DNA of 64,000 nucleotides from an uncultured Cohaesibacter sp. (GTDB taxonomy: Bacteria; Pseudomonadota; Alphaproteobacteria; Rhizobiales; Cohaesibacteraceae). Made by a program: the position numbers and the translations under genes. Every line of letters begins with the position of its first letter. Position 1 is the stretch's first letter. The DNA lies in assembly GCF_963662805.1 (NCBI RefSeq), contig NZ_OY759867.1:496001-560000 (forward strand). The letters are read 5' to 3'. This document shows, piece after piece, positions 15,672 through 24,050 of the stretch. The notes below the pieces were generated by a model. That model had not been told where the DNA came from. It made no database searches and saw only the letters and a list, made by a program, of their open reading frames with translations.

Positions 15672-16803
15672 TTACTGGACCACCAGATCTGCTTGCAGAG
15701 CGCCTGCTGTCTTGATGGTTTGCAGGATCGAGATCACCCCTGATGGGCGCAGGCCGATGCGGTTGAGGCCACTTACAAGGGTCTGAAGGTCTGTCCCGCC
15801 GATAATCGACATATTGCCGTTTTCTTGCTCCGCCTCGATGGTGGTCTGGGGCAAGACGACGGTTTGCCCTGTTTCAGACAATGGTGATGGTTGGCTGGCA
15901 TAGGGTTGTTCTGTTACACGGACAATAAGATTTCCGTGTGTGACAGCCACGGTTGATATCTGAACATTGCTGCCGATCACGACTGTGCCCGTCCTCTCGT
16001 CCACCACCACGCGCGCTGGCGTGTCCGGTTGCACGGCGAGGCCCTCGATCTCGGCAATGAAGCGGGTGGTGCTGACATTCGGCGGTAGTCGCAGTTCAAC
16101 AGAGCGCAGATCGCGTTCCTTCGCCAGTGTCACGCCATATCTTGCGCGTGAAAAGGCATTGATCGCGTCCGGCAACCCTTACGGCCGTCTTGAAATCGGG
16201 GTTCGAGAGTTCCAGCACCAGATTGGGCAGTCGGGCAAAGGAGTCACCAAGGGAGCGTTCTACGATCGCGCCATTGCTGATCATTCCGGACGTCGCAACG
16301 CCGGCCTTCACTGTCTGGGCTTCCCCCTGCTCAGAGAAACCGGATACGGTCATTGCCCCTTGTGCAACAGCATAGATCTTGCCATCGGCACCCATCAGTG
16401 GGGTGGCGATGAGTGTGCCGCCAGACAATGAACTTGCGTCACCCAACGAGGACACCGTGACATCAATGCGGGAGCCTTTCTGCACAAAGGCAGGGAAATT
16501 GGCTGTGACAACCACAGCAGCGACGTTGCGTGTCCTGAGGCGGGAGTCGCGAACATTGACCCCCATGCTGTCGAGCATCGATTGCAGGGATTGCTCGGTG
16601 AAGGGCGTGTTTCGCAATGTGTCGCCGGTTCCCAGCAGACCAATGACCAGACCATAGCCGACAAGCTGGTTTTCACGTACGCCCTGAAGCGATGTGATGT
16701 CCTTGATCCGCACGGCAGCGTTGGCATCAAGGGACAAGAGCAGTCCGATCAGGCCAGCCGAAAGCCAGTTCATAAAGGTCTTCATGGTCGTCCTCATTGT
16801 CAT
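15672..16803 (-). pseudogene. flgI: Flagellar P-ring protein FlgI, frameshifted
   Basis: Two frames together cover a full FlgI of about 376 residues. The first (16803 down to ~16174) gives a signal peptide and VRIKDITSLQGVRENQLVGYGLVIGL through LPNLVLELSNPDFKTAVRVA. The second continues DAINAFSRARYGVTLAKERD to the conserved end VISILQTIKTAGALQADLVVQ. The join lies at 16170-16175, where one extra G in GCCGGACGC breaks the frame; the 1132-base span is 3n+1. Either this is a real mutation, which would block P-ring formation, or a single-base sequencing error; the rest of the gene shows no decay. The ATG at 16803 has GGAGG upstream. It sits last in the flgB-C-fliE-flgG-A-I operon, before a terminator. 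Confidence 0.85.
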
Positions 16804-16864
16804 TCTTGCTTTTCCTCCAGGGCCCAATTTCGAGATCCCTGTCCAGTCTTTGCCCAGTCTTTCT

Positions 16865-17377
16865 TCAGGGTCCGATAGAAATTGTTCCGTCCGGTTGGAC
16901 GATGCCACTCACGATCAGGCCGGAATCAAGATTGCGCACCCGGATGACATCGCCAATGACGCCATCCTCCAGCGGTTCCACATGGGCGATGATGTTGAGC
17001 CCCTGCTCCCGGAACACGAGTTGGGCCGGTGCTCCGCGTTTGATGATCTCGCGACGGGCAATGGCTGACCGATGAATGGGCATGCCTGCGACGAGATCAC
17101 GGGTGACTTCCTTGCCCAGAAGCTCCCCGCTCTTCGGGACGACACTAAAGCGATCAATCCGGTTGGCGTTGAACGACTTCTGTTCAAGCACGGTGAGATT
17201 GATGACGTCTCCCCGCTTCAATGTAATCTTTGGCACCGGCAGGCTGACGACGCGTGATGACGCCTTGGCTGGCATGACGAGCCACATGGCGCCGAAGGCC
17301 ATGAACAGTGCGGCGACAAGGATCATAAAGATGCGGCGAGACCGACGCACCAGCGGTATGGAGCGAGCTCTGGTCAT
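16865..17377 (-). CDS. flgA: Flagellar P-ring assembly chaperone FlgA
   Basis: 170 residues with an N-terminal hydrophobic segment (residues ~16-38) serving as signal or anchor, then a SAF-like periplasmic domain with LKRGDVINLTVLEQK and a C-terminal GLIVSGIVQPDGTISIGP, in pieces typical of FlgA. FlgA helps FlgI assemble into the P ring. Its ATG shares one base with the flgG stop (TGATG). It is at the short end of the family because it lacks the N-terminal domain found in enterobacterial FlgA, as is usual in rhizobia. Confidence 0.85.
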   Translation of the reverse strand: MTRARSIPLVRRSRRIFMILVAALFMAFGAMWLVMPAKASSRVVSLPVPKITLKRGDVINLTVLEQKSFNANRIDRFSVVPKSGELLGKEVTRDLVAGMPIHRSAIARREIIKRGAPAQLVFREQGLNIIAHVEPLEDGVIGDVIRVRNLDSGLIVSGIVQPDGTISIGP

Positions 17378-18165
17378 CAGCGGATGCCTTTGGTGACGAT
17401 CCCGGCCATGTCATCAGCGGCCTGAATGACCTTCGAATTCATCTCGTAGCCGCGCTGGGCATTGATGAGCGATGTGATTTCCTTGACCGGATCAACGTTG
17501 CTTGTCTCAAGATAGCCCTGACGGATACGACCGAACCCGGCATCACCAGCCACGCCATCGGTCGGGGTGCCAGAGGCTTCGGTTTCCTTGAAGAGGTTGC
17601 CTCCCTTGGCTTCGAGGCCCGCATCGTTGGCAAAGATTGCCATCTGAAGCTGGCCAAGTTTCTGAGGATTGGTCTGGCTGTCGACGATGGCATAGACCTC
17701 GCCGGTTTCATTGACCTGAACATCAATGGTGTCGGCTGGCAGTACGATTGCTGGCTCTACCGGGTAGCCGTCAGCAGTCACGAGGCGGCCTTCGCCATTG
17801 GTGTTGAAGGCGCCAGCGCGAGTATAGAGTGTTTCCCCTTCGGCGTTGGTCACGACAAACCAGCCGCGTCCATCAACTGCAAGGTCGAACTTGTTGCCGG
17901 TGTTGTCCAGTCCACCCTGAGTGTGAAGGTTGCGGATGGCAGCAGCGCGAACGCCAAGGCCAAGCTGCGCACCTTCCGGGATCGGGTCCTCGCCAGTCCG
18001 GTTCGGGATGCCTTGAACGCGTTCTGCCTGATAGAGCAGATCCGTGAACTCGGCGCGCGCCCGCTTGTAACCGGTGGTGTTCATGTTGGCGATGTTGTTG
18101 GCAATGACTTCGACGTTGAGCTGCTGAGCGCTCATCCCGGTGGCTGCAATAGCGAGAGATTTCAT
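17377..18165 (-). CDS. flgG: Flagellar distal rod protein FlgG
   Basis: 262 residues, the normal FlgG length. The N-terminal rod motif [35 protein letters not shown] (in pieces) and the C-terminal coiled part [29 protein letters not shown] are diagnostic of the rod/hook family; the VQGIPNRTG insertion and overall length fit FlgG rather than FlgF. It is secreted through the flagellar type III system without a signal peptide. It follows fliE after 55 bases and precedes flgA with a one-base overlap. Confidence 0.93.
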   Translation of the reverse strand: MKSLAIAATGMSAQQLNVEVIANNIANMNTTGYKRARAEFTDLLYQAERVQGIPNRTGEDPIPEGAQLGLGVRAAAIRNLHTQGGLDNTGNKFDLAVDGRGWFVVTNAEGETLYTRAGAFNTNGEGRLVTADGYPVEPAIVLPADTIDVQVNETGEVYAIVDSQTNPQKLGQLQMAIFANDAGLEAKGGNLFKETEASGTPTDGVAGDAGFGRIRQGYLETSNVDPVKEITSLINAQRGYEMNSKVIQAADDMAGIVTKGIR

Positions 18166-18220
18166 TGACCTGATCCTCGGGTTTTTATCAAATAACTGGA
18201 ATAGTCTTCAAGCCTCAGGC

Positions 18221-18565
18221 TCAGATCGCCATGCGGCTGACTTCCTGATAGGCGGTTACAATCTTGTTGCGGATGGCGATCGCGCTCTGAAGGGTGAGCT
18301 CTGCGTCCATCACGGCCTGGACGACATTCTGAACGGACTCCTTGCCCTGAATGCCAGCAATCGAGGCGCTCTCGCCCTGCTTGATGGTGTTGATCGCGTC
18401 GCTGGACATCTTGGCGAAATAGTCGGTGAAGGACTGACCTGTTTCGTCGACGGTAGCTGCGGCGGCAGCATTGGTGCGGTCGGTGTTGACGTAGCGGGTT
18501 TCGGTTACACCGTTCATGCCCAGGCTGCTGTTAATGCCGGATACGCTGTTCATTGCGTCAATCAT
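18221..18565 (-). CDS. fliE: Flagellar hook-basal body protein FliE
   Basis: 114 residues. The C-terminal half holds the FliE signature SFTDYFAKMSSDAINTIKQGE, in pieces, and VQAVMDAELTLQSAIAIRNKIVTAYQEV, the conserved helix that joins the MS ring to the rod. The ATG overlaps the flgC stop by four bases (ATGA). Confidence 0.9.
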   Translation of the reverse strand: MIDAMNSVSGINSSLGMNGVTETRYVNTDRTNAAAAATVDETGQSFTDYFAKMSSDAINTIKQGESASIAGIQGKESVQNVVQAVMDAELTLQSAIAIRNKIVTAYQEVSRMAI

Positions 18566-18984
18566 GATGAGCTCCTTAGCAGATCAATTGTACGCAACAC
18601 CATGCTGCGCGTTTGAGAGATGACTTTGAGGTTGGCTTCGTAACTGCGGTTGGCTTCGCGCATGTCCGACAGTTCGATCATTGTGTTCACGTTGGGGAGC
18701 TTGACCCGTCCGTTTTCATCCGCAGCCGGATGTCCGGGGTCATACTCGACCCGAAACGGAGCACTGTCATTGCCGATGTCCTTGATCTCGACGAGTTCGG
18801 CACCAAGGGCGCGGTCCATTTCGCTTTTGAAGGTTACAGTCTTGCGGCGGTAGGGATCGGACCCTGCTGTTTCTCCGGTTGACTGGGCGTTGGCCAGGTT
18901 TTCCGAAATGACACGCAGGCGCTGGGCCTGTGCCGATAGGCCGTTGGAAGAAATCTGGAATGTGGCTGAGATCGGATCAATCAT
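18562..18984 (-). CDS. flgC: Flagellar proximal rod protein FlgC
   Basis: 140 residues with the rod-family N-terminus LSAQAQRLRVISENLANAQSTG and the FlgC-typical C-terminus DMREANRSYEANLKVISQTRSM, in pieces. It overlaps flgB by one base and fliE by four. It is a structural part of the proximal rod exported by the flagellar type III apparatus. Confidence 0.92.
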   Translation of the reverse strand: MIDPISATFQISSNGLSAQAQRLRVISENLANAQSTGETAGSDPYRRKTVTFKSEMDRALGAELVEIKDIGNDSAPFRVEYDPGHPAADENGRVKLPNVNTMIELSDMREANRSYEANLKVISQTRSMVLRTIDLLRSSS

Positions 18985-19367
18985 TATTGTACCTTTGCAC
19001 TCATAAGCATCATGCTATGCATCGACTTCATGATGCTCGTGGTCAGGGCGTGATCGCGGGCGATCTCGTTGACCTTCATCATTTCCTGTTCAAGGGAAAC
19101 CGAGTTGCCGGAATAGGTGACGTCCCAGCTGTCCTTGTCCTCGACCCTGTCACTGCGTTCGGTGTGTTCCATCGCGGACATGTGCCCCGGCTGGGTGCCG
19201 CGCAGATGGACCTTTGCCTTGTCAAACAGAGCGGTGAAGGATTCGACGTCCTTGGCCTGATACCCAGGAGTGTTGGCGTTGGCCACATTCTGGGCCACGG
19301 TCGCTTCGCGAACCGATAGCCAGTTCTGGTGCTGGTTTGCCAGCTTCATGATATAGACAGGATCCAT
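18984..19367 (-). CDS. flgB: Flagellar proximal rod protein FlgB
   Basis: 127 residues with the FlgB rod motif VREATVAQNVANANTPGYQAKD and the SLEQEMMKVNEIA C-terminal segment. First gene of the flgB-flgC-fliE-flgG-flgA-flgI unit. A TTCAGGCAAG element reading in the direction of transcription lies 46 bases upstream of the ATG. Confidence 0.92.
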   Translation of the reverse strand: MDPVYIMKLANQHQNWLSVREATVAQNVANANTPGYQAKDVESFTALFDKAKVHLRGTQPGHMSAMEHTERSDRVEDKDSWDVTYSGNSVSLEQEMMKVNEIARDHALTTSIMKSMHSMMLMSAKVQ

Positions 19368-19412
19368 CGTCGCTCTCCGACTGTTTCGATGGATCAGTTT
19401 TACCTTGCCAAA

Positions 19413-19422
19413 CTTGCCTGAA
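19413..19422 (-). promoter_or_regulatory. Candidate FtcR-type motif upstream of flgB
   Basis: Minus strand reads CTTCAGGCAAGTTTGGCAAGG, in full agreement at eight of ten core positions with TTCGNGCAAG, and is followed ten bases later by TAAAAC. Same orientation and similar distance as in the other flagellar units. Confidence 0.5.
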
Positions 19423-19564
19423 GCTTTCCGGGTTTGTCTAAGTGTTTGAATTAAAATATATATTTTGAATTCTATTCAAATTTTCGACGTAATTCTTAAG
19501 AATTGGAGCGACAGGAAGCTGCAATCAGACGGGGCTCAATGTGCTGCTTCTGGCCGGATTTTAG

Positions 19565-19602
19565 CAAAAAAAAGCCGCCATTCACGGGGTGTGAACGGCG
19601 GC
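19565..19602 (-). terminator. Rho-independent terminator after fliP
   Basis: GCCGCCATTCAC and GTGAACGGCGGC pair over twelve positions (one wobble) around GGGGT; on the minus strand the stem is followed by eight T. It lies 28 bases past the fliP stop and separates the motE-flgH-fliL-fliP unit from flgB. Confidence 0.88.
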
Positions 19603-19629
19603 AGGTTTGCTGCAGGGCAGAGCATGAAC

Positions 19630-20373
19630 CTAGAAGAATGAGCGAATAAGTCCTCCGACCAGAATGTTCCATCCATCGATCAGGATGAAGAACAGGGCCT
19701 TGAAGGGCAGCGAGATGACGGTTGGTGGCAACATCATCATGCCCATGGACATGGTGAGGGTTGCGACGATCAGATCGATTACCAGAAATGGCAGGACCAC
19801 GAGGAAACCGATTTCGAAGCCACGGCGGAGTTCGGAAATCATGAAGGACGGGATCAGCACGCGCATTTCAACATTGTTGGGATCGTCGACGGCAACGCCA
19901 GTTAGTCTGGAGGCGGCAAGATCGTTGAAGAGTGCAAGATCCTTTTCGCGTACATGATCGAGCATGAATTCCCTGAACGGGCCAGACACACGTTCGTAAG
20001 CCTGTTCCTCGGTGATCTGGTTGTCCATCAGCGGTTTCAGGCCATCGCGCCATGCCTGATCAAAGGTTGGTGCCATGACATAGAAGGTCATGAACAGCGC
20101 AAGGCTGATGAAGACAATGTTGGATGGCGTCGACTGGAGGCCAAGTCCCGACCGCAGAAAGGAAAAGGCAACAGCAAAACGAATGAAGCTCGTGACCATG
20201 ATCAGGAGGCCGGGTGCCAGAGATAGCACCGTCAGCAGTGCGATCATCTGAACCATTCGGCCACTGGCCGAGGCCTCACCCGGGCGGAGCAGTTCGGTCA
20301 AATCAGGAACCTGAGCGCTGGCTGGGGTGGTCAGCAGCAAGCAAACTGCGATGAATGCAATGAGATATTTCAC
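19630..20373 (-). CDS. fliP: Flagellar export gate protein FliP
   Basis: 247 residues with a cleavable signal peptide (first ~20, ending ASA), then the FliP core: LTVLSLAPGLLIMVTSFIRF, SFLRSGLGLQSTPSN and the C-terminal IPSFMISELRRGFEIGFLVVLPFLVIDL, in pieces. It forms the FliP5-FliQ4-FliR1 gate of the export apparatus. The ATG overlaps the fliL stop (ATGA). FliQ and FliR are encoded far away in the window (50.8 and 35.5 kb). Confidence 0.94.
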   Translation of the reverse strand: MKYLIAFIAVCLLLTTPASAQVPDLTELLRPGEASASGRMVQMIALLTVLSLAPGLLIMVTSFIRFAVAFSFLRSGLGLQSTPSNIVFISLALFMTFYVMAPTFDQAWRDGLKPLMDNQITEEQAYERVSGPFREFMLDHVREKDLALFNDLAASRLTGVAVDDPNNVEMRVLIPSFMISELRRGFEIGFLVVLPFLVIDLIVATLTMSMGMMMLPPTVISLPFKALFFILIDGWNILVGGLIRSFF

Positions 20374-20876
20374 TGGACCACCATCGTTTCGAGAATAAAC
20401 TCGTTGACCTTGCCTTCGGTTCGGATCAGTGCGCGCTGATTGAGGTCTTCGCGCAAATGCCTGAGGCCACCGGCTCCCTCGATATCAGCAAGGGTCAGGG
20501 TGCGAACATAGGCCGAAATATCGCTTTCTATCCGGCTGACCAGAACTGGTGCGTCCTCGATGTCATCCTTCTTGAACACCACGGTACCCTGAATTCGGAT
20601 GAACATGTTCTTGGGTTCGGCAAGGTTTGCGACGACCGGCTTGATCGGCTGAATGTGGCCGGTGCTTTCATAGAGTGGAACAATTCCGGTCTGATTGTGT
20701 TCGCGCTCGGTCTTAAGCACTGCCATTCTGGTCTGATCGACCAGATTCATACCCGCAAGTGCTCCGGCACCGATTGCCAGCAAGGTCAGGATCATGGTGA
20801 CGGAAATGGCACTCGGGTCAAACCGTCGCGTTTCTGTTTCAGAACTGGCTTCCGCAGGAAAGGAAAGTTCGGACAT
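20370..20876 (-). CDS. fliL: Flagellar basal-body-associated protein FliL
   Basis: 168 residues from the ATG at 20876: a cytoplasmic lead of ~25 residues, one transmembrane helix (ISVTMILTLLAIGAGALAGM, residues ~24-43), and a periplasmic stomatin-like domain with MFIRIQGTVVFKKDDIEDAP and the C-terminal VNEFILETMVVQ. FliL surrounds the stator and helps torque. Longer in-frame starts at 21005 and 21059 would overlap flgH and lack a good ribosome-binding site; AGGAAC precedes the chosen ATG. Confidence 0.85.
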   Translation of the reverse strand: MSELSFPAEASSETETRRFDPSAISVTMILTLLAIGAGALAGMNLVDQTRMAVLKTEREHNQTGIVPLYESTGHIQPIKPVVANLAEPKNMFIRIQGTVVFKKDDIEDAPVLVSRIESDISAYVRTLTLADIEGAGGLRHLREDLNQRALIRTEGKVNEFILETMVVQ

Positions 20877-20982
20877 TGCAGCGTTGTTCCTGTTGGACTT
20901 GTTTTTTCGGTCTTCAAGACTGGGGACGTTCGGTGCGGACGGGATGTCTCCCGTCCGGTTCCAGACAAGATCGTTCTTGGGA

Positions 20983-21699
20983 TTAGAAAGGCGTGATTGT
21001 TTCATAAATCCGCTGTCCCCAGGCCGGCTTCTGCATCTCACTGACATGCCCGCGCCCACCGTAGGAAATACGGGCTTCGGCGATCTTGTCGTATGTGATC
21101 GTGTTTTCCGGTCCGATGTCTCTTGGTCTTACGATGCCCTCTACATTGAGCACGCGGACCTCATTGTTGACGCGAACCTCCTGTGTGCCGGAAATCACAA
21201 GATTGCCGTTGGGCAGTTTCTGTGTGACGACGGCAGCAACCTGAAGACTTATTTTCTCGCTTCGATTGATCTCGCCACGACCACGGGATGCGGTGTCGGA
21301 TCCGATATCAAGATCGCCACTGCCCTCATCTTCGAAGCCGAACAGACCGAAGGTGAAATCGAGGCCTGAGGTGTTGTTGGAGGAACGACTGCGATCGGAC
21401 TCGTTGTCCAGATTGGCTTCATCAGAAATGTCGATGGCGACAGTCAGGACATCGCCGACAGATTTGGCGCGCGGTTCCTTGAAGAATTCGGTGCGTTCGG
21501 AATCCCACATGGACTGATAGCTCTTGTGAGCCGGTGGTTGGTATCGGGCCAGTGGAGACTGGAATTCCTTGTATTGCAGCCCCTGCCCCATCGGACTGAG
21601 GGCTGGCGTGTCGTGCATGGTCTTGAGGGTTTCGGTACAGCCCGCAAGAGCCATGAATGCGAGAATGCTGATAACGGGTTTGACGGGATGACTAGTCAC
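20983..21699 (-). CDS. flgH: Flagellar L-ring lipoprotein FlgH
   Basis: 238 residues with a lipoprotein signal ending in the lipobox LAGC, and the FlgH domain from SMWDSERTEFFKEPRAKSVGDVLTV to VNNEVRVLNVEGIVRPRDI and ISYGGRGHVSE, in pieces. It forms the outer-membrane L ring. The GTG at 21699 has an excellent GGAGGGG site; an upstream TTG at 21726 is less likely. It overlaps the motE-like stop by eight bases. Confidence 0.92.
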   Translation of the reverse strand: MTSHPVKPVISILAFMALAGCTETLKTMHDTPALSPMGQGLQYKEFQSPLARYQPPAHKSYQSMWDSERTEFFKEPRAKSVGDVLTVAIDISDEANLDNESDRSRSSNNTSGLDFTFGLFGFEDEGSGDLDIGSDTASRGRGEINRSEKISLQVAAVVTQKLPNGNLVISGTQEVRVNNEVRVLNVEGIVRPRDIGPENTITYDKIAEARISYGGRGHVSEMQKPAWGQRIYETITPF

Positions 21700-22267
21700 G
21701 GGTCCCCTCCTCTGTTTCCAGTTCAACCAGGGACGCCATGCCTTGCGTCAGCGCAGAGGCACGACCCGATTCCATTTCATTGAGAATGCTCCCGACGACG
21801 CGCGGCTGCATGCCGGTCAGAAGACCAATGGCGACATCATTGTCCAGTCTGGCCAGACTTTCCGCAGCGGCGTCGGGACGCATCCGCTCATAAACAGACA
21901 CAATGTGTTCTTTCACTTCACTGAGAATGCGGTCTCGCTTTTCGATCCACTGACGCACATCGGTGCGCAGCTCTTCGAGCTTCTTCGTCCGCTCATCGAT
22001 ATCGGCCTGCAGAGCGACAAGGTTGCGGACCTGCCAGGCAATCCGCTCCTCGCGTGCAACATCGGCAATGTTGGCACAATAGTTTTTCGCGTCGCTGGTG
22101 CTGATTTCCGCGGCGATGGCGGCCTTTGCATCCATCTCGCTGTCTTGGGCAGGAGCCGACGTGGCCGGTACAATCGTGGCGACCATGCAAAGCGCCAGAC
22201 AAAAGACGCCTTGCAGAAATCGTGTATTTCGGAAAGCTGTGTTCAGCAAACCTGACAAGCTGTTCAT
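21692..22267 (-). CDS. motE: MotE-like periplasmic motility protein
   Basis: 191 residues with an N-terminal signal peptide (hydrophobic stretch FLQGVFCLALCMVATIVPATSAPA), a coiled-coil (~75-135) and a C-terminal MgtE-N-like fold (ESLARLDNDVAIGLLTGMQPRVVGSILNEM, in pieces). In Sinorhizobium meliloti the protein encoded directly upstream of flgH is MotE, a chaperone that stabilises MotC. The same position and architecture support the name. The ATG at 22267 with GAGG upstream is chosen over an earlier start at 22306. First gene of the motE-flgH-fliL-fliP unit. Confidence 0.72.
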   Translation of the reverse strand: MNSLSGLLNTAFRNTRFLQGVFCLALCMVATIVPATSAPAQDSEMDAKAAIAAEISTSDAKNYCANIADVAREERIAWQVRNLVALQADIDERTKKLEELRTDVRQWIEKRDRILSEVKEHIVSVYERMRPDAAAESLARLDNDVAIGLLTGMQPRVVGSILNEMESGRASALTQGMASLVELETEEGTRD

Positions 22268-22365
22268 TTGTGCCTCGCGTTGTTCGCGCTTTAATGAAAC
22301 GCGCATTTGAACGGTCTGGAGGCAGTGTGGTCTGGTAAGCTTGTGTCAGGCTGTTGTAACGAAAA

Positions 22366-22388
22366 AGCCCCGGCAGGAAACCGAGGCT
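22366..22388 (-). terminator. Terminator upstream of motE
   Basis: On the minus strand AGCCTCGG and CCGGGGCT pair (one wobble) around TTTCCTG and are followed by TTTTTCG. It ends the motA-to-22432 unit 43 bases after its last stop. Confidence 0.72.
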
Positions 22389-22431
22389 ATTCAGGACGAA
22401 AGCAAGATCGAGGCTCTAAAGCGACACAATT

Positions 22432-22932
22432 TCAGTTCTGTATCGATTTAGGTGACCATTCTTTGCTGGCGGGTTTCAGACGAGCATTGCGCAGTGCATC
22501 AACAAGGCAGTCAAGCTCGGCGAGCGCCGTTGTTTCGGCCTGTTCGATCGTCAATTCGCGCAAGGTGATGTCAGTTACTGATGTGGTCAGCAGCATTTCG
22601 AACCTTGCAACAACGCCGTCGTTACGGAATTCGAGATTGAGCACAATTCGGGGAACCGATGACCAGGTGACGACCATGCTTGCCTGATCAAGATAGGAGA
22701 CAGTGCCTTCGCGGAAGAACAGCTCGGCCGAGGATGCAACAAGATCGCGGATGTTTCCGTGAGCGCCGGAATGAATGTAGGAGATGAGGTGGTCAACATC
22801 GATCAGGCGCAGTTCAGAACCGAGATCATCGAAGGCCCACATGAGAGCACGGGTAAGACACTCTTGGTGACTACCGGTATGGGGTGGCGATTTGCGTTCG
22901 CCAGTGGTAGCTCTCCGGGTCAGTTTATTCAT
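22432..22932 (-). CDS. Uncharacterised flagellar-cluster protein downstream of flhB
   Basis: 166 residues, not assigned to a named family. It is mostly helical and acidic in the middle (WAFDDLGSELRLIDVDHLISY), with no signal peptide or membrane helix, so it is probably cytoplasmic. The ATG at 22932 overlaps the flhB stop (ATGAATAA). A longer frame to 22998 lies entirely inside flhB and is not favoured. It ends before a terminator, being last gene of the motA-fliM-fliN-fliG-flhB unit, so co-expression with the C ring and export gate is expected. A regulatory or export role is conceivable but unsupported. Confidence 0.65.
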   Translation of the reverse strand: MNKLTRRATTGERKSPPHTGSHQECLTRALMWAFDDLGSELRLIDVDHLISYIHSGAHGNIRDLVASSAELFFREGTVSYLDQASMVVTWSSVPRIVLNLEFRNDGVVARFEMLLTTSVTDITLRELTIEQAETTALAELDCLVDALRNARLKPASKEWSPKSIQN

Positions 22933-24019
22933 AAGCCCCCGCAGCCGATTTAGTTTGAGTATTATCAGCGGTATACACGTAATATAGCAATTCCGCAACT
23001 ACTCGATAGAACTGTGGCGGAATTTGCATATCCACTTCACTTTTCGCATAAAGTGCCCGCGCCAGCTGGATGTCCTCGACCACCGGGATGTCGTTATCCT
23101 CCGCAATTTGACGGATCTTCAAGGCGATGAGGTCCTGCCCTTTGGCCACGACCATCGGAGCCTTGTCTTCGTTATGCACATAGCGAAGAGCAACCGCAAA
23201 ATGGGTCGGGTTGGCAATGACGATTGTCGCATCGGGAACCGATGACATCATACGATTGCGAGCCCTGTCTCTGGCAAGCGAACGCATGCGGCCCTTGACC
23301 AGAGGATCCCCCTCGGTTTGCTTATACTCATCCTTCAGTTCCTTACGGCTCATACGCAGTTCCCGGCGCCAATGGCCGCGTACCCAAATCACATCCAGTG
23401 CGACGAGCGAAATGATCGCCACACACACCCCCGAGATCAGTCGGATCGTGATGGTCAGCAGTTCTTCGGGCAGCATCGTTGGGTCTGTAAACATCATGTT
23501 AGTCAGTACCTGACGCTCGTTGGACAAAAGAATGCCAATGACAACAGCGAGAATGATGAATTTTGCGAAGGCCTTGAGAAACTCCACGCCACCCTGTGCT
23601 CCAAACATTCGTTTGAAGCCCTTGCCGGGTGACAGTTTGGAGAGGTCAGGTTTGAGCCTCTCGAAAGACACCTGCGGCGGGTGTTGAAACCATGTCGCAG
23701 CGAGTCCAAATACGAGAAAGATCGCAATTGGCGCGACAAGAAACCGTGCAACTTCAAGGCCAACGGCGCTTGACAGTTGTATGAAATCCGTTTCGTTTTC
23801 AATTCGGATATCTCCCGTTCCATCCAACAGTCGTCCCAGTACGACTGATATCCTCTGAACCTGAGCGCTGATCGCAAAACCGAGGACCAACAGCAAGGCG
23901 AGGATCCCCGCAAAGACGTTGACTTCTTTCGATAGAGGTATGTTGCCTTTTTCGATCGCGTCTCGGAGTTTCTTCTCCGTGGGTTCTTCTGTCTTGCTGT
24001 CTTTTTCTTCTTCGGCCAT
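22925..24019 (-). CDS. flhB: Flagellar export switch protein FlhB
   Basis: 364 residues. Four hydrophobic helices in the N-terminal two thirds are followed by the cytoplasmic switch domain with the autocleavage motif N270-P-T-H in VIVIANPTHFAVALRY. Cleavage between N270 and P271 switches export from rod/hook to filament substrates. The N-terminus is highly charged (EEEKDSKTEEPTEKKLRDA), as in the family. It follows fliG by 31 bases. Confidence 0.95.
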   Translation of the reverse strand: MAEEEKDSKTEEPTEKKLRDAIEKGNIPLSKEVNVFAGILALLLVLGFAISAQVQRISVVLGRLLDGTGDIRIENETDFIQLSSAVGLEVARFLVAPIAIFLVFGLAATWFQHPPQVSFERLKPDLSKLSPGKGFKRMFGAQGGVEFLKAFAKFIILAVVIGILLSNERQVLTNMMFTDPTMLPEELLTITIRLISGVCVAIISLVALDVIWVRGHWRRELRMSRKELKDEYKQTEGDPLVKGRMRSLARDRARNRMMSSVPDATIVIANPTHFAVALRYVHNEDKAPMVVAKGQDLIALKIRQIAEDNDIPVVEDIQLARALYAKSEVDMQIPPQFYRVVAELLYYVYTADNTQTKSAAGAYE

Positions 24020-24050
24020 TGACGATCACGCTGCTCTGAGTGGGCCCAAA

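Noticed and set aside
16165..16180. Programmed frameshift in flgI
   Set aside because: There is no slippery heptamer or downstream pseudoknot apparent, and FlgI is normally encoded in one frame.
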